Part shown: in pieces, positions 24,691 through 35,934 of the stretch
Position numbering within the stretch: position 1 is the first letter of the stretch
Layout: every line of letters starts with the position of its first letter
DNA from: Cornus controversa
Lineage: Eukaryota; Streptophyta; Magnoliopsida; Cornales; Cornaceae
Length of the DNA: 64,000 nucleotides
Direction of reading: 5' to 3'
Assembly (NCBI GenBank): GCA_026545225.1
Contig: CM048846.1
Coordinates: 17,348,501 to 17,412,500, forward strand
The notes under the pieces: model-generated
Seen by the model: the letters and a program-made list of their open reading frames with translations, nothing else
Told to the model about the DNA's origin: nothing
Database searches by the model: none
Translations under genes and position numbers: made by a program

Positions 24691-24815
24691 CACAGGCGGT
24701 GATCATGGTCGTCATACCCAGTATCTAACTGTCATATCTAACACATACCCGAACATTCAAATCTCGATTTAGGTTTTACTCTTTTTCTCTCTCGTTGAAT
24801 CCAAGTCTCTCCAGA

Positions 24816-26027
24816 ATGCGGGCCCAGAGTAGCAAAATAAACGAAGATGGTACTCCCCCACTACACTTACTGAATCAAAGTCTGCCCACAATGGGAGTCC
24901 TGTCTGGCGTAGATGATGCTTACCCACTACACTTACTCGATCTCAGTCACTCCAAAATGGGAGTCCCACCAACCAATTCAGAGGTCGCGTCCTATGAGAA
25001 CGCGTGTCGGGTCGACCCAGTTATTCGGTCATTCGATTCGACCCTCCGGCGACGCACCAGCCGAGTAGTCAGCACTCTCACAGAGGGCGTTAAGGTTGGG
25101 TCCCTCCTTCTGCGCTCACTGGGAGAGGTCACAGATTGCTTATCCGAAACGAATCAAGAAGTTGTCAGATTCATTGTCGAATGCAAAAATGACGTACAGA
25201 AGAATGAAGTCCTGTTGGAACTTGTTCAGGATTACTCACAGAGCAGTGTTCAGACTTTGGAATTCTGTAATGCTCTCGAGAAGTTCCTCAATCGGGTCCG
25301 AGACAGCCAATCGAAGATTAAAGTCGCTGTAGCGCAATTTGAGAGAGAACAGATCAGAGGAGGGTTCGATGGAAAGAGGAGCAAGTCAACGCTGCTACTG
25401 CAGAGACTGAACAAATTGAAGAGTTCGGATCACCAATTTACAGAAGAGTTCTTGTTGGCGGTCCAATCTTATTCTGAAAAACAAAAGAAAATTCTAGAGG
25501 ACTTGAAAGCTAAGAAGAGCAAGCTTGATAAGAAGTTGAAGTGTGCGAAGGCTTGGAGGACTCTATCGAACGTAATTTATGGGGCGACTTTTGCTGCTGT
25601 CTTTTTATGTTCTGTTGTGGCGGCTGTGACTGTTGTACCCGTGTTTGTGATGACGTTGGTGCCTCTACAGGTGTGCGGGTACCCGATATGGCGGATGGGC
25701 AAATGGATTGATTCCCTCTGGGGGAGGTATGAGAACGAGCTGAAAGTACAGAAGGAGATAATGGAAACAACATTTACTGTGACCAACACTCAGATCACGG
25801 AATTGGAGGACATTCGATTACTTGTGGAAGAATTGAAAAATAAGATTGGGGCATTGTTTAGCGAAGACAAGGATGTGATGCTGGCTATAGATGAGATCAA
25901 GAAGAAGCTGGCTAGTTTCATGCAAACCATTGGGAAATTGAGTGAACATATTGACAAATGCAGAGCTGATACATTTAGCGGGAGGATGCTGATCTTGGAG
26001 AAGATTATCAAACATCCCAACAACTGA
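24816..26027 (+). CDS. UPF0496 / At14a-like (DUF677) protein, copy 2 (403 aa)
   Basis: Paralogue of the gene at 7613 in the same orientation, about 17 kb away. The ATG at 24816 begins MRAQSSKINEDG, matching copy 1; the frame is open upstream but has no ATG there. A short repeated N-terminal motif occurs twice (PPLHLLNQSLPTMGV and YPLHLLDLSHSKMGV). Then come YENACRVDPVIRSFDSTLR (from about residue 60), QSSVQTLEFCNALEKFLNRV, LKAKKSKLDKKLKCAKAWR, a hydrophobic segment (about 252-281), GKWIDSLWGRYENE and the tail EKIIKHPNN. The frame is fully open. It lacks the extra segment of copy 1 that may be an intron. Matching 5' leader words (CATACCCAGTATC, TCTCGATTT) and 3' flank show one duplication block of roughly 1.5 kb. 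A membrane-associated helical protein of unknown activity is the safest description. Confidence 0.9.
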   Translation: MRAQSSKINEDGTPPLHLLNQSLPTMGVLSGVDDAYPLHLLDLSHSKMGVPPTNSEVASYENACRVDPVIRSFDSTLRRRTSRVVSTLTEGVKVGSLLLRSLGEVTDCLSETNQEVVRFIVECKNDVQKNEVLLELVQDYSQSSVQTLEFCNALEKFLNRVRDSQSKIKVAVAQFEREQIRGGFDGKRSKSTLLLQRLNKLKSSDHQFTEEFLLAVQSYSEKQKKILEDLKAKKSKLDKKLKCAKAWRTLSNVIYGATFAAVFLCSVVAAVTVVPVFVMTLVPLQVCGYPIWRMGKWIDSLWGRYENELKVQKEIMETTFTVTNTQITELEDIRLLVEELKNKIGALFSEDKDVMLAIDEIKKKLASFMQTIGKLSEHIDKCRADTFSGRMLILEKIIKHPNN

Positions 26028-26413
26028 AATAACAACTTGGTATGTATTACTGATGATTTACACAATGTATATGAGTCGGGTCCATTTACTTAATTTTGAT
26101 CCTTTTTTAAGATTAATTTATAGGATGAGATTTATTAACTGCGAGCTAGGCCATATATGCATATTCTAAATTTCTCCTTTATCCAAAGGACAAAACATAG
26201 TCCGGACGTGGTCCAACCGAAAATATGTCCTAAAGTTAAAAATGGGTCTAAACTATTTTAGCGGGTTTACAATCCAATCTCTGAATCAATCTCTCTCTCT
26301 CTTCTCGTCTTCATCTCCACTGACCTCGAACGGAGGATCTCAAATTTTCAGCAAAAATCACAATAATGGCCACCAAATAAATAATTTTAAATTCAACTTT
26401 TTGTTCATGAGCT

Positions 26414-26845
26414 TTGTAATGGGTCGAGTGCTTACCCTCTTACTGAAAAGTTTAAGTCAAAAGGTAGATATGCATGCCCACTCATATATACACCTCTAAC
26501 AATTTCCTCCACTCAAACTCACAGCGGCCTTGTTACAGTTGGGTCACTCTGCCTACTCAAGGCGGTTGGACTCCTTTCAGCTGGGCGCTTGGAGTAACAC
26601 CGGATCAAGGATTAGGTCTGACTCTGATACCAATTATAACAGGTCGTGTTTGCCCTTTAACCAAAAAATTTAACACACTGAATAGTACTACATACCCACT
26701 CATATACACCCAATTCCCTACCCATTTGGATCCAATGCGGGACGCCTCTAACATTCTCTGTCACCTGAGCTCGCAAAACTCTCATTACGGTTGGACTACC
26801 CTGCCTACCAGGGTTATTGGGTTTGTGGCTCAAATTCAGCTCCAG
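26414..26845 (-). mobile_element. TRIM retroelement units, tandem (left group)
   Basis: Minus-strand miniature LTR units. A partial LTR at 26414-26501 is followed by an internal segment, a second LTR at 26635-26753 and a second internal segment to about 26825. The complement of the methionine-tRNA primer site (CTCTGATACCAATT) lies next to the second LTR. LTRs begin TGTTAGAGG-like and end near TTATA/TGTAACA. No coding capacity, as normal for TRIMs. Confidence 0.7.
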
Positions 26846-27360
26846 ATGTTGTTAGCAGTTTCCTTTTTTATTTTGGAAGGCTGAAGACTTGTGGAGCATG
26901 ACTAAACACTTGGGGAAGAAGTTGTATATGTTAGGCATAAACATTTATGTAAGAGTTGTGATTGATTTGATAGCTTTTTGGTAGACAAGGTATGAGAATC
27001 CTTATTCAAGAAGGAATTGGTGATTGAAAACTCTATAGATAGAGGTAAGGTTAAAGGGAAAAAGGTATAGAGAGAGAAAAATGTAAGGAGTTGGTAAGTG
27101 GTATGAATAGAGGAGAGAGTATATGTAATTCTAGAGAAAGGTGCCAATAAAGAGTGAAAGAGTGTGTGACAAACATGTTTTCCGCTAGTTGTATATTCTC
27201 TTCTTAATGATTGAAATACCTCTCTCTATGAACGTAACCTTAGAGTTGGGGGAGAACCATTTAAAATATTGTGTTGTGCATGGATGTATTTGATTGTTAT
27301 CTATATATATATACTTGTGTGATTGCGATGTGATGATATGCTTTCGCTGTGCTGAACAAA
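26846..27360 (-). mobile_element. Probable solo LTR splitting the TRIM array
   Basis: Runs from TGTTAGCAG to GTGCTGAACA. It contains GGGGGAGAACCA and ACGTAACC words of the kind seen at the 3' side of Copia LTRs. Orientation and family are uncertain and no clear target duplication was found. Confidence 0.35.
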
Positions 27361-27377
27361 GAAGATTTATTCTTAGG

Positions 27378-27802
27378 AGGGGCAGCTTGGACTCCTTCTG
27401 GATGGACGCGACACTAGATCAATGATTGAGTTTGACTTTCATACCAATTGTAACTAGTCGACCATTTACCTTATAACCTAAAAGCTTAAACCAATGGGCA
27501 ATGCTCTATATCCAACCATATATACCCAATTTTACCTATTCGGATCTAATGTGGCCCACCTCTAACCTTCCTCCCCACCCCCCCAAACCGAATCGAACAC
27601 ACAACGACCTCGTGGTTAGTTCACTACCTACATGGAGTGGCCGCTTGACATAATACCGGATCAGTGATTCGATCTGTCTCTAATACTAGTTGTAATAGAT
27701 TGGCTGCCTAACCAAAAGCTTAAGCCAACGAGTAGTATTGCATACATACTCATATATATCTAGTTCTTTTCCTATCCAAATTCGATATGGGACATCTCTA
27801 AC
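27378..27802 (-). mobile_element. TRIM retroelement units, tandem (right group)
   Basis: Internal segment 27378-27448, LTR 27449-27562, internal segment 27563-27691 (with CACAACGACCTCGTGG, the counterpart of CACAGCGGCCTTG in the left group), LTR 27692-27802 ending ATGGGACATCTCTAACA. With the left group this makes a chain of at least four LTRs alternating with internal segments. Confidence 0.7.
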
Positions 27803-27854
27803 AAGTATCCATATTTTGAGTTAGTAGCCACATTCATTTTTTTTTCTTTCAAGC

Positions 27855-27890
<36 letters not shown>

Positions 27891-29467
27891 GTGAAAAAAT
27901 GTACATGCGATGCATGCAATATTTTGTTGGGATGCATGCACATAGTTCAAAATATTTATAAAAAATATAATTTTTATGACCACAAATAATAATATAAAAT
28001 AAAATTTAATAAAATAATATAAATAGAATAAGGTAATTACTAAATATTTTAGACATGGAGAGAGAAATAGTTGATTCTAATAATCCCAATAAAAAAAATG
28101 ATAAGATACTTAAAACTATGAGTTAATTAAATTAGTAAAATATTTAGAATAAATTTTGGTTTCAACAAATATATTCTCAATAAAAGTGAAATTGAGCTAG
28201 ATAAAGTCTATTTAGACAAAATTCATAACTAATTTAGTTTGTCTATTTTACAATGAATATAATTTTGAGAAAAAAGGGTAAATATAAATGGAATTATAAG
28301 TTCAAAAGAAATATATAAAAATGTTATTTTACCTTTTGTAACTACGACGAAAGGAAAACAATGGTGTCCTTTAGGTTGCGTTTTCTTAGACATAAACAAA
28401 TAGTGAAAAGTGATACTGAAAGAAAGTGGAGTAAAAGAAAGGAAAATTAAGTTTATAGCATGCAATTGATTAATATGAAGTTTTTTGAATAAAGTTGTGA
28501 GAAAATATTATTTTTTAGTTTGGATATCATAAAAGTGAAAAAAAGTGATTGTACTTGCCAAAACTATCATTAGATTTCAAATAGTAAAAAAATAAAGGAA
28601 TTTGTATTTGATCAATCCTCTTCATACCCCCATTATTTATATTCATTTTAAAATAATTTATATTTGATAAAAAAAACTTCAATATATATATATATATATA
28701 TATATTATCCATGAAAAGAGAAAGAAATTTTATTCAAAAAAAAAATATCAAAAATACACATCAATGCATTAATACATCTTTCCATTGTTAGGCTGACTTC
28801 GCCCAACATTTCAGTTGGGCCTATTTGCCATTTTTTCACTTCAATAAATCAAGTAAAAAGCCTTTTGGTGTATGTTTACATAAAGCTTCAGTCATTACTA
28901 AATGGATCAAAATCTTATAACCTTTGTCTTTTGAAAATCCTCGCTGAAGATCCTTAGAGATGTCAATTTATAAAACCTGTAATCTGTCCATCTATATTCT
29001 TTTCTCTACTATCACTTGCTATCACAGACAAGGAACTAAACAAAAACAATACAACAAAAAAATATTTTTCATCGTCCTTTTTTTGGGAAAGAGTAAATAA
29101 AAAGAAACTCCACATCGTTCATAATTGACTCTAATATTAACTTGAACAATGATGTAATTTATTTTCCTAACTTAAATAATTTATTTATTTATTTTCCTCA
29201 CCTTCAAAGAAAGTATTGGAAGCAACGAAATCAAACATGAGAAATAAGAAATAAAAAATGTTGTCAGAGAGAAATCCAATCAGATTGATATAAGGTAAGT
29301 TTAGATCCCATCATCAAATTAAGAAGGGAAGATATATATTATATATGGATGTATCTATACTAGAGAGAGAAAAAAATTCCTAGACATGGGAGGAATTCCT
29401 GTATAGATATTACCTTTGGAAATTTGAAGAGGTATCAAGGGTTGTGAAAATATAACCATTAGTTGAT
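27803..29467. other. AT-rich DNA, no gene
   Basis: (TA)n runs at 27858-27890 and 28683-28706. The 28369-28560 part (TTAGGTTGCGTTTTCTTAG, then GAAAGTGG) may be the end of a small DNA element, but no partner end was found. Confidence 0.35.
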
Positions 29468-30912
29468 GGGGAAAGCTAACTTCCCTCTTTAAAGAGAAGG
29501 ATAGCCAGTGTCCCTAGTTTTTTTGGGACAAAAATAGCATTAATAAGAAGGGGGGGGGGGGGGGGGGGGGTGGTGTGGTGTTTGCGTGGTGGTGGTGTCG
29601 CCAGAAGTTGTGGTGGTCTTGGTGATGGTTCATTTGCCGGAATACACAGTTGGTGGTGGGAGGGACCTTTAACAAATAAAATTCAAACCAACGTGATAAT
29701 TCTATTCAATAAATTTATGATTGTTCATTTATAACATTTACTTCATTTATTGAGAATTTTTGAAAATAAATATTTACTTTATTATTTTTTAATTTATTTA
29801 TTAAAAATTTAAATGAATTTATCATTTTAAAATTATTTTTATAGATATAGAGAGACAGTGATAGAAAGAGAAAGAGAGGAGGGAGAGAGAGAGGGGACAA
29901 AGAGAGGGGAAAAGAGAGAGGTATTAAAAAACTTAGAAAGAGAGAGAGAGGGATAGAGGGGACAAAGGGAGAGAAAGTAGGGGGAAAAGAGAGAGATTAA
30001 AAATTAGAGAGAAAGAAAGATGGAGAGATAAATATTGGAGAGAGAGAAAGGGGGGGGGGGGGGGAAGGAGGGCAAGTTCTAATATATAAGTATATAATAC
30101 TAAAACTATAAGTATATAATATTTTTTTTAAAAAATCAATGGGTGGCCCCAACGTGGGTCTGTCCCTGTCGGTGATTGTGAGGTAGGGATGGTGGTGGTG
30201 TCAATATTGATTGTGGTAGTGTTGGTGGTGGTAGAATGGACATAGTTGTTGTGGTGATTGTGGGGGTGGGGATGGTGGTAGCGGTGCCATTGAATCTCAG
30301 TATTTTTGTTCATATAAGCCCTAGGGTGGCGGAAACTAGTGGAATGCTCTCGAAACCAATTCACTTGAGTGAGACAGAGGAGAGTGGAGTTTTGTGTGTA
30401 AGGGTGAAATCTCTAGTCCCTACCGACGCTAGGGTGCAAAAGTATGGGGAGCGAAAGGGGATTAGATACCCATGTAGTCCATGTTGTAAATGATGAGTGT
30501 TCGCCCTTGGTCTACGTGAATCAGGGCCAGCTAATGTGTGAAGGTGATGGTTTTTACTGTGGAGACTGGTGGTGGTTTTTGTTGTGGAAAGTGGAGTGGT
30601 GGTTCTTCCGTCGAAATGCATATAGGGGTGGTCGTTGTGATGGTGGTGAAATACATGTCTCACCAGAATTTATGGAGCCATAGTCGCCAGAAATGATGTA
30701 ACCCACGTTGTCATGGACAATATTGCAGACCCAGAAAATATTGAAGTGTTGACGAAATTTTATATATACAAAAAAAAATTTGAAATATAAAATGACAAAA
30801 ATAGTCCTCACTTAGACATGCTAAAGAACAAGTGTTAGAGATTGTTATTGTCTAAACAAAACTGGGGACATTGACTATCATTCCCTTTAAAGCGGGGATG
30901 TTAGATTCGCCC
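29468..30912. mobile_element. Mutator-like TIR element, non-autonomous
   Basis: The left end GGGGAAAGCTAACTTCCC and the inverted right end GGGCGAATCTAACATCCC continue to match inward (CTTTAAAG, GAATGATAGTCAATGTCCC versus GAAGGATAGCCAGTGTCCC). Flanks TTAGTTGAT (29459-29467) and TTATTTGAT (30913-30921) are a 9-bp duplication with one mismatch. The interior holds two poly-G tracts, a long GA-rich block (29845-30050) and a GGT/GTG-rich block (about 30180-30640). No transposase. Apparent frames in the GGT-rich block follow from low-complexity sequence. Confidence 0.8.
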
Positions 30913-31689
30913 TTATTTGATAAAAGATTATAAAAAATGTATATAAATATTGAAAAATCCTTGCACTTTTAATGGTAAGGATTTAAGCTATGATGACAAC
31001 AATTATTGTGATGTACCAAAGAAGTGTTGAAGAGGTCAAGAATCACTACCTTTGCATCTATTCACCCACTGCCGAACTTCGTTATCTTCATCTTTGTCGT
31101 CTCTCTTATAGGTAATACCATAGCCATCCACGTTTTAGAATGTACATCTCACATGGAAGTTTGTACTTCGAGAAAGTTGTTCATATTTTTCCTTTGCCTT
31201 TTAACAGAAAAATAAGTGGAAACGGACCAACATAAATGGGTATACCGAGTTCTTTTACACATTTTATTCAAAGAGGACCTATTTGGACGTCCCCTTAGTT
31301 TTTAATAGGGGTGGAAAATTATATGCTGACCCGCTGTCTCGCTCAAATCCGTCCAGTTATAAATGAATTTGAACAATTATTATTATGGGTCAAAAATAAA
31401 ATAAAAATAAATCACTTAATTTGCAGATTAAATGGGTTATATTTCACCCATAATATTTGTAAAAAGAAAAAGAAAGAGTTAGAGAGGTCGATATCCTAAC
31501 CCAAATTTGTAAAATAAACAATATTGTCAGCGCTGCCCCTCTTTTTCTCCCTCCGATACACCAAAGGAAATTGAAATTATGGCTACTCTATTAAACAAAT
31601 TAAGTTTTGGTTGAAGTTGGGTTTATAGGAAGCTAGAGTTATTAATTTGTTATTCTTGAAAATATTTATCTCTTCATTTTCATTAATGG
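30913..31689. other. Intergenic DNA, no gene
   Basis: Short frames at 31024-31215 and 31311-31499 resemble no family I know. AGGGGTGGAAAATTA near 31308 is reminiscent of hAT-type ends. Confidence 0.3.
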
Positions 31690-32017
31690 TCCATTTGGTA
31701 GGAAGGAAGGAGTTTGGGGACCCGCCTAGCCTTGTCCCATTTAAAACGAGTTTGGGGACCCGTTTAAGAGATTTGGGTAGGGACGGGTTTTAGGTCTAAG
31801 AACCTACACCAGTTAGGGCCAGGAAAGGGGAAGTCCACCGCACCTGTCCCGTTTAAATTGCAAATTTACATATATTCGCTTTCTATATATATATATATAT
31901 ATAACTCCTAAAAACCTTACCCTAATCTCCACAAGTCAAACATTCACAATTCACATTAGCCATTCCCATTCAGCCGTCATCACTCTAAGACTCCCAAGTT
32001 GCTTTGCATAACAAAGA
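31690..32017 (+). mobile_element. hAT transposon relic, 5' region
   Basis: GGGGACCCG / GGGTAGGGACGGG words followed by a TATA run (31886-31905) and a leader-like AACTCCTAAAAACC ... CTCTAAGACTCCCAAG stretch. This is the usual look of the 5' end of plant hAT elements. It stops where the LTR begins; the transposase C-terminus resumes at 34519. Confidence 0.45.
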
Positions 32018-33059
32018 TGTGTTTTGTAGAGATCGGGTCCAATTTTGACTGGTTTTCTTTTTATGCATCATTTTCATCATAAATAAATATTAAATGACGT
32101 TTTAGATATGAAAAACATGTTTGAAAATTTGTTTAGAGGTTTTGTAAAGTTTTGAGAGCGTTTGGCAAAATTTGAGAATTTTGCGTCGGTGGAGCCCGGG
32201 ACACGGGTCAGGTGGACCTAGGAATTCAAAATTTTTTTGAAAAATATTTATTTTTGGTTTTACACCAAATGAAATATTTAAAGAGTTCAGGAAGCGATTT
32301 CGGAACCTTAGCCACTTTCGAAATAAAAAACGGAGATCAAGAGGGTACGTTAAGTGGCCCAGGGGCGTTTTGGTCATTTTGCGCCCTAGATTCATAAATA
32401 TCTAAGGCTGAGAATCCCAGCCATTTGAACATTCATCTAGCTCTCTCTCTTCTCTCCCATTTCATCTCTCTTCCTTCATTATTTATTTCAGAGGCCGTAG
32501 GCTTGGATTTATAACTTTTTGGTAAAGAACAAATTGTTGTACGCGACAAGGGCTTCAATTTGAACCAAACAAATGTGAATTTTGGCAAGGTAGAATCTGG
32601 AATAATTCTTGAGGATTTGCTAAAAGTCTTTAAATCTTTCTTATTAATCAATTATAGGGTTTTTGTAAGATTGAGAAGGTATTGGTTGAGTTTGGCATGT
32701 ATGAGAGAGTGTTAGGGTTGTGTATTGTACTCTTCTCTTTCTTATGATTTATACATGCTATGTTTTTCATATTGTAGTATATGGTAAATGTGTATGAAAT
32801 GAAAGCATATCTAGCTATGTTATGAATTGTATTCATATGAATGATGTGTATGTTTTGGGACATATATGTGGCTATATGTAGAATGTGTTGAAGTATTGCA
32901 TACTAGAATTAAATATAGTAAGAATATGCATTGAAGAGCATGAGAAATATATGTTATGTGATATATGTCCCTAATGAGCATGTATGTGTATATCAAAGTC
33001 TTGTCCAAATGTATCATATATAGAAATCAGATATGTTTAACCATATTATGGAAGTGGCA

Positions 33060-33290
33060 ACAAAAGTATGATCGTCGGAGATGCCCAATCATACTACAAT
33101 TACGTGATCGTTAGAGTTACCCAATCAAGCTAGCAAATCTAAGATTTGTCATAAATTATGATCGTCGGAGTTACCCAATCAGAATGGTAAGATCATCAGA
33201 GTTGCCCAATCATACGAGTGTCAACGGAGTTGACTAACACTACATGATTGTTGGAGTTGACCAATCATGTCTATGTATCGGATTATGACC
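33060..33290. repeat. LTR-internal short tandem repeats
   Basis: About six degenerate units of 30-45 bases containing GATCGTCGGAGTTGCCCAATCA. Confidence 0.8.
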
Positions 33291-34299
33291 AAAAAAGATG
33301 TAATTACCTTGATGTTTATGTGTTTTAACTGTTAAGCATGTTGTATGGATTAAATGCACACTTGTCAAATTGCATTTATGGCTGATTGAACATAGGAATA
33401 TTGAATATATCATTTAGTGTAGCAACATTATGATTGCATATCATGTAGGTCGGTGTCGGGTCGATGCCTATGTGGGTTGGGACATTCCTATTAAGCTCGT
33501 TGATTTACTTACCTTCTCCCCCCAAACCTTTTTCAGATAAGAAACCGATGACGAACAGGACATGAACATCTAAGTGGAGTTCCTTGTAGCATTTTGGAGT
33601 TATTTTTTTTGGATATTGTATCTAATGTTATCTATATTGGCTTGTGGCATGTTGATTTTGTCAAAATTATATTGGACCTTTATGTATGTGACTCATGTGA
33701 TGACTATAAATTAAAAAAATTATATCAATGAAATATATAATTTGGATCAAATGTATAAAGTTTATGATTTGTAGCATTTCATTACGTTACAATGATGCAT
33801 GGATGGATTTATTGATTTGTAATGTGTTTGGATGTGAGTTGTATAGAATTGGGAAAAACTTAGCAATTTTGTAAAGTTTGCATTCGATGGGTTATGATGT
33901 ATCGTAATCCCCATTATGATGCATCGAAATCCAATGATGCAATATCGATGCTCAAGGGACGATGTATCGTATTTATATAGAGAATTTGGGTTGAAAAATA
34001 GTACGTTTCGCATGATATTGCGATGGATCCCCGATGCAGTGTAGGTTACGATACATCGTAACCATGATTACCATGTATCGTAATCCATGGGAATGTCAGC
34101 AATAAGGATGCGTTTGGACAAGTGTGTGAGGTCAAGTGTGCGGCCCATTGGGGTTAATTGGTATTGAGTTGTACATATACACGTATACGTACGTGATTAA
34201 GCTTCCGTGGTAAGTAAAGGTTAAGATGGCTCGTTAGAGTTTAATGGATAGGTTCACCGTCAAGATTCAAGTTTAGAGACTAAGTCTTCGGTGACTCAA

Positions 34300-34518
34300 A
34301 AATCGGGGCGTGATAAGTTGGTATTAAAGTATGATATCGAAGAGTAATTGTAATTAGGAATGTGGATGTTTAACTTAATCACCCCCATTTTTGGAAGTCA
34401 AAAATTAGGACGTGACAACTTGGTATCAGAGCATGATATCAAAGAGTAATTGTGATTGGGAGTATGGATGTTTAACTTAATCACCCCCATTTCTGGGAGT
34501 CAGAAATTGGGGTGTGAC
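34300..34518. repeat. Tandem repeat of the LTR end plus primer-site segment
   Basis: A unit of about 103 bases (TTGGTAT, ATGATATCAAAGAGTAATTG, TTTAACTTAATCACCCCCAT, GTGTGACA-like end) occurs twice in tandem, preceded by a third LTR-like end (GGGGCGTGATA) near 34313. The LTR/leader junction has been copied locally. Confidence 0.75.
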
Positions 34519-35290
34519 ATGTTCCCTCAGTTAAAGAAACATGACAGACTTTGCACTAAATTGCCAACTGAGAAAGATTGGGAAGGAGAAAAAAAATTGT
34601 GAAAATTTGAAATTATTTTCCAGTAATAAATGCCCTACTTCCAATTGCTTAAGTGAGACCATTTAAGTGATGGCATAAAAAATTATGGAGAAATATGTGA
34701 AATATTAGGATATTTGTCATGTGGTAATGGGAGTGGCTGTGGTTGTAGATCTATGATATAAGATGAAACTAGTTGAGTATTGTTTGCCACAAATTTATGG
34801 ATATGAAGCTTTCACTGAAATTAAAAAATTTGCCAAAGTTGTTTTAATTTTCTTTGTGAGTACCAAAGGAAGTCGAAGTTGGATGAAACTACTGATGTTG
34901 GAGATTCTTCTAATTTTCCTTCTTTAAGTGGAGCTATTAATTTTGAGGAGGATAATGGGCTCTCTAAATTTGATTTATTTGTTAACTTGAGTTCTACTGA
35001 TGTGCATACAAAACTGAATTGGACATTTACTTAGAAGAAAGTGTGCTGCCTAGAATAACTAATTTTGATGTGTTGGGTTAGTGGAAGATGAATGGAATTA
35101 AGTTACTGGATATTTTAACTATTTTTATTTCTACTGTTGCACTGGAGTTTGCTTTTAGCACCGACGGTAGATTAATTAGTCTACATCGTAGTACTATTTA
35201 TTTATCTACTTTGGAAGCTTTGATATGTGGTCAGAGTTGGTTATCGTCTGAAGATCTGAATAGTAATTCATTATTAATTTTTTTCTTCTG
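34519..35290 (+). pseudogene. hAT transposase C-terminal region (RICESLEEPER/DAYSLEEPER type)
   Basis: The plus strand encodes recognisable pieces of the plant hAT transposase. TEKDWEG and a degenerate DUF4413-like stretch lie at 34575-34870. The C-terminal hAT dimerisation domain is at 35040-35260 (LPRITNFDVLG, KMNGIKLL, ALEFAFSTDGRLISLHRS, TLEALICGQSWLSSE). ALEFAFSTDGR is the degenerate form of the very conserved S-E-S-A-F-S-x-G-R motif. Stops and frameshifts are scattered through it (for example a stop in the DVLG*WKMNG join). The N-terminal zinc finger and most of the catalytic part are absent. Confidence 0.85.
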
Positions 35291-35640
35291 ATTTTCAAAT
35301 CAGTTTTCACTCCAACAAGCAGCTTTTGGTCTTATAGTTGCTCCAACATGTTCACTCTTTTGCAACTTCTTTGTATGTGTTCGCAGCCACTGTTGGTAAC
35401 ATCACCACATTGCTTTCTCGAGTCATAGCATCTGTGTGTCACAGTCGCTAATTTCAACGAGCTTGTTTTCTTATTTTCAAATCAGTTTTCGCTCCAACGT
35501 GCAGATTTCGGTCTTGTTGTCGCTCCAATGAGCTGCATTTGTCTACCAAGCTACTCTTTGCAGTTTCTTTATATGTGTTCGCAATCACAATTGATAATAT
35601 CACCAGATTGCTTTCGCGAGTTGCATTCAAGATTTTGTCT
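35283..35640. repeat. Direct duplication, about 180-base unit
   Basis: ATTTTCAAATCAGTTTTC, CTCCAAC, TTTGGTCTT, TATGTGTTCGCA, ATCACCA..TTGCTTTC..GAGT occur in the same order in 35291-35420 and 35475-35620. Possibly part of the hAT 3' region or of the following LTR-like repeat. Confidence 0.8.
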
Positions 35641-35659
35641 CCAAACTAAAGTTAGCTTC

Positions 35660-35925
35660 ATATAACTCACCTTGAGTTTGTAAGGGGCTATTAGATTATA
35701 TATTTCTATTATATCTGTGGTTAAATTATATATCTTTTCATAAACCATATAAGTTTCTTACTCCTAAACTATCTAGGACTAGGATTTCTTGTTTTCTAAG
35801 TTTACTTAACCTCTAAGATTATGTGTCTATAAATAAGCCTTCATGTATTGTTCATAATAATATCAATTCAATCATATACAATTATCTTTCTTTATTTCTA
35901 ATATTGTGAGTTGCGCAGTGTGAAA
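35660..35925 (+). mobile_element. Possible LTR fragment with TATA box
   Basis: CTATAAATAAGCCTTCATG near 35830 is a promoter-like element, followed by AATATCAATTCAATCATAT. Such a layout is common at the R/U5 part of Copia LTRs, but no coding region or second LTR supports it. Confidence 0.35.
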
Positions 35926-35934
35926 GTGGTTGCG

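Larger units (their letters stand above)
32018..34518 (+). mobile_element. Gypsy (Tekay/Del-like) LTR inserted in the hAT relic
   Basis: About 2.5 kb with typical LTR content: TGGCCCAGGGGCGTTTTGG near 32355, a TATA-like CATAAATATC near 32393, and a tail ending GGGGTGTGACA at 34517. A methionine-tRNA primer site (TGGTATCAGAGC) follows one LTR end at 34420. No gag or pol is attached, so it is a solo or nearly solo LTR, a fossil. The left boundary is approximate. Confidence 0.65.

Noticed and set aside
30128-30680. Overlapping frames rich in His/Thr or Val/Gly
   Set aside because: GGT/GTG low-complexity DNA inside a TIR element; several frames on both strands are open at once.
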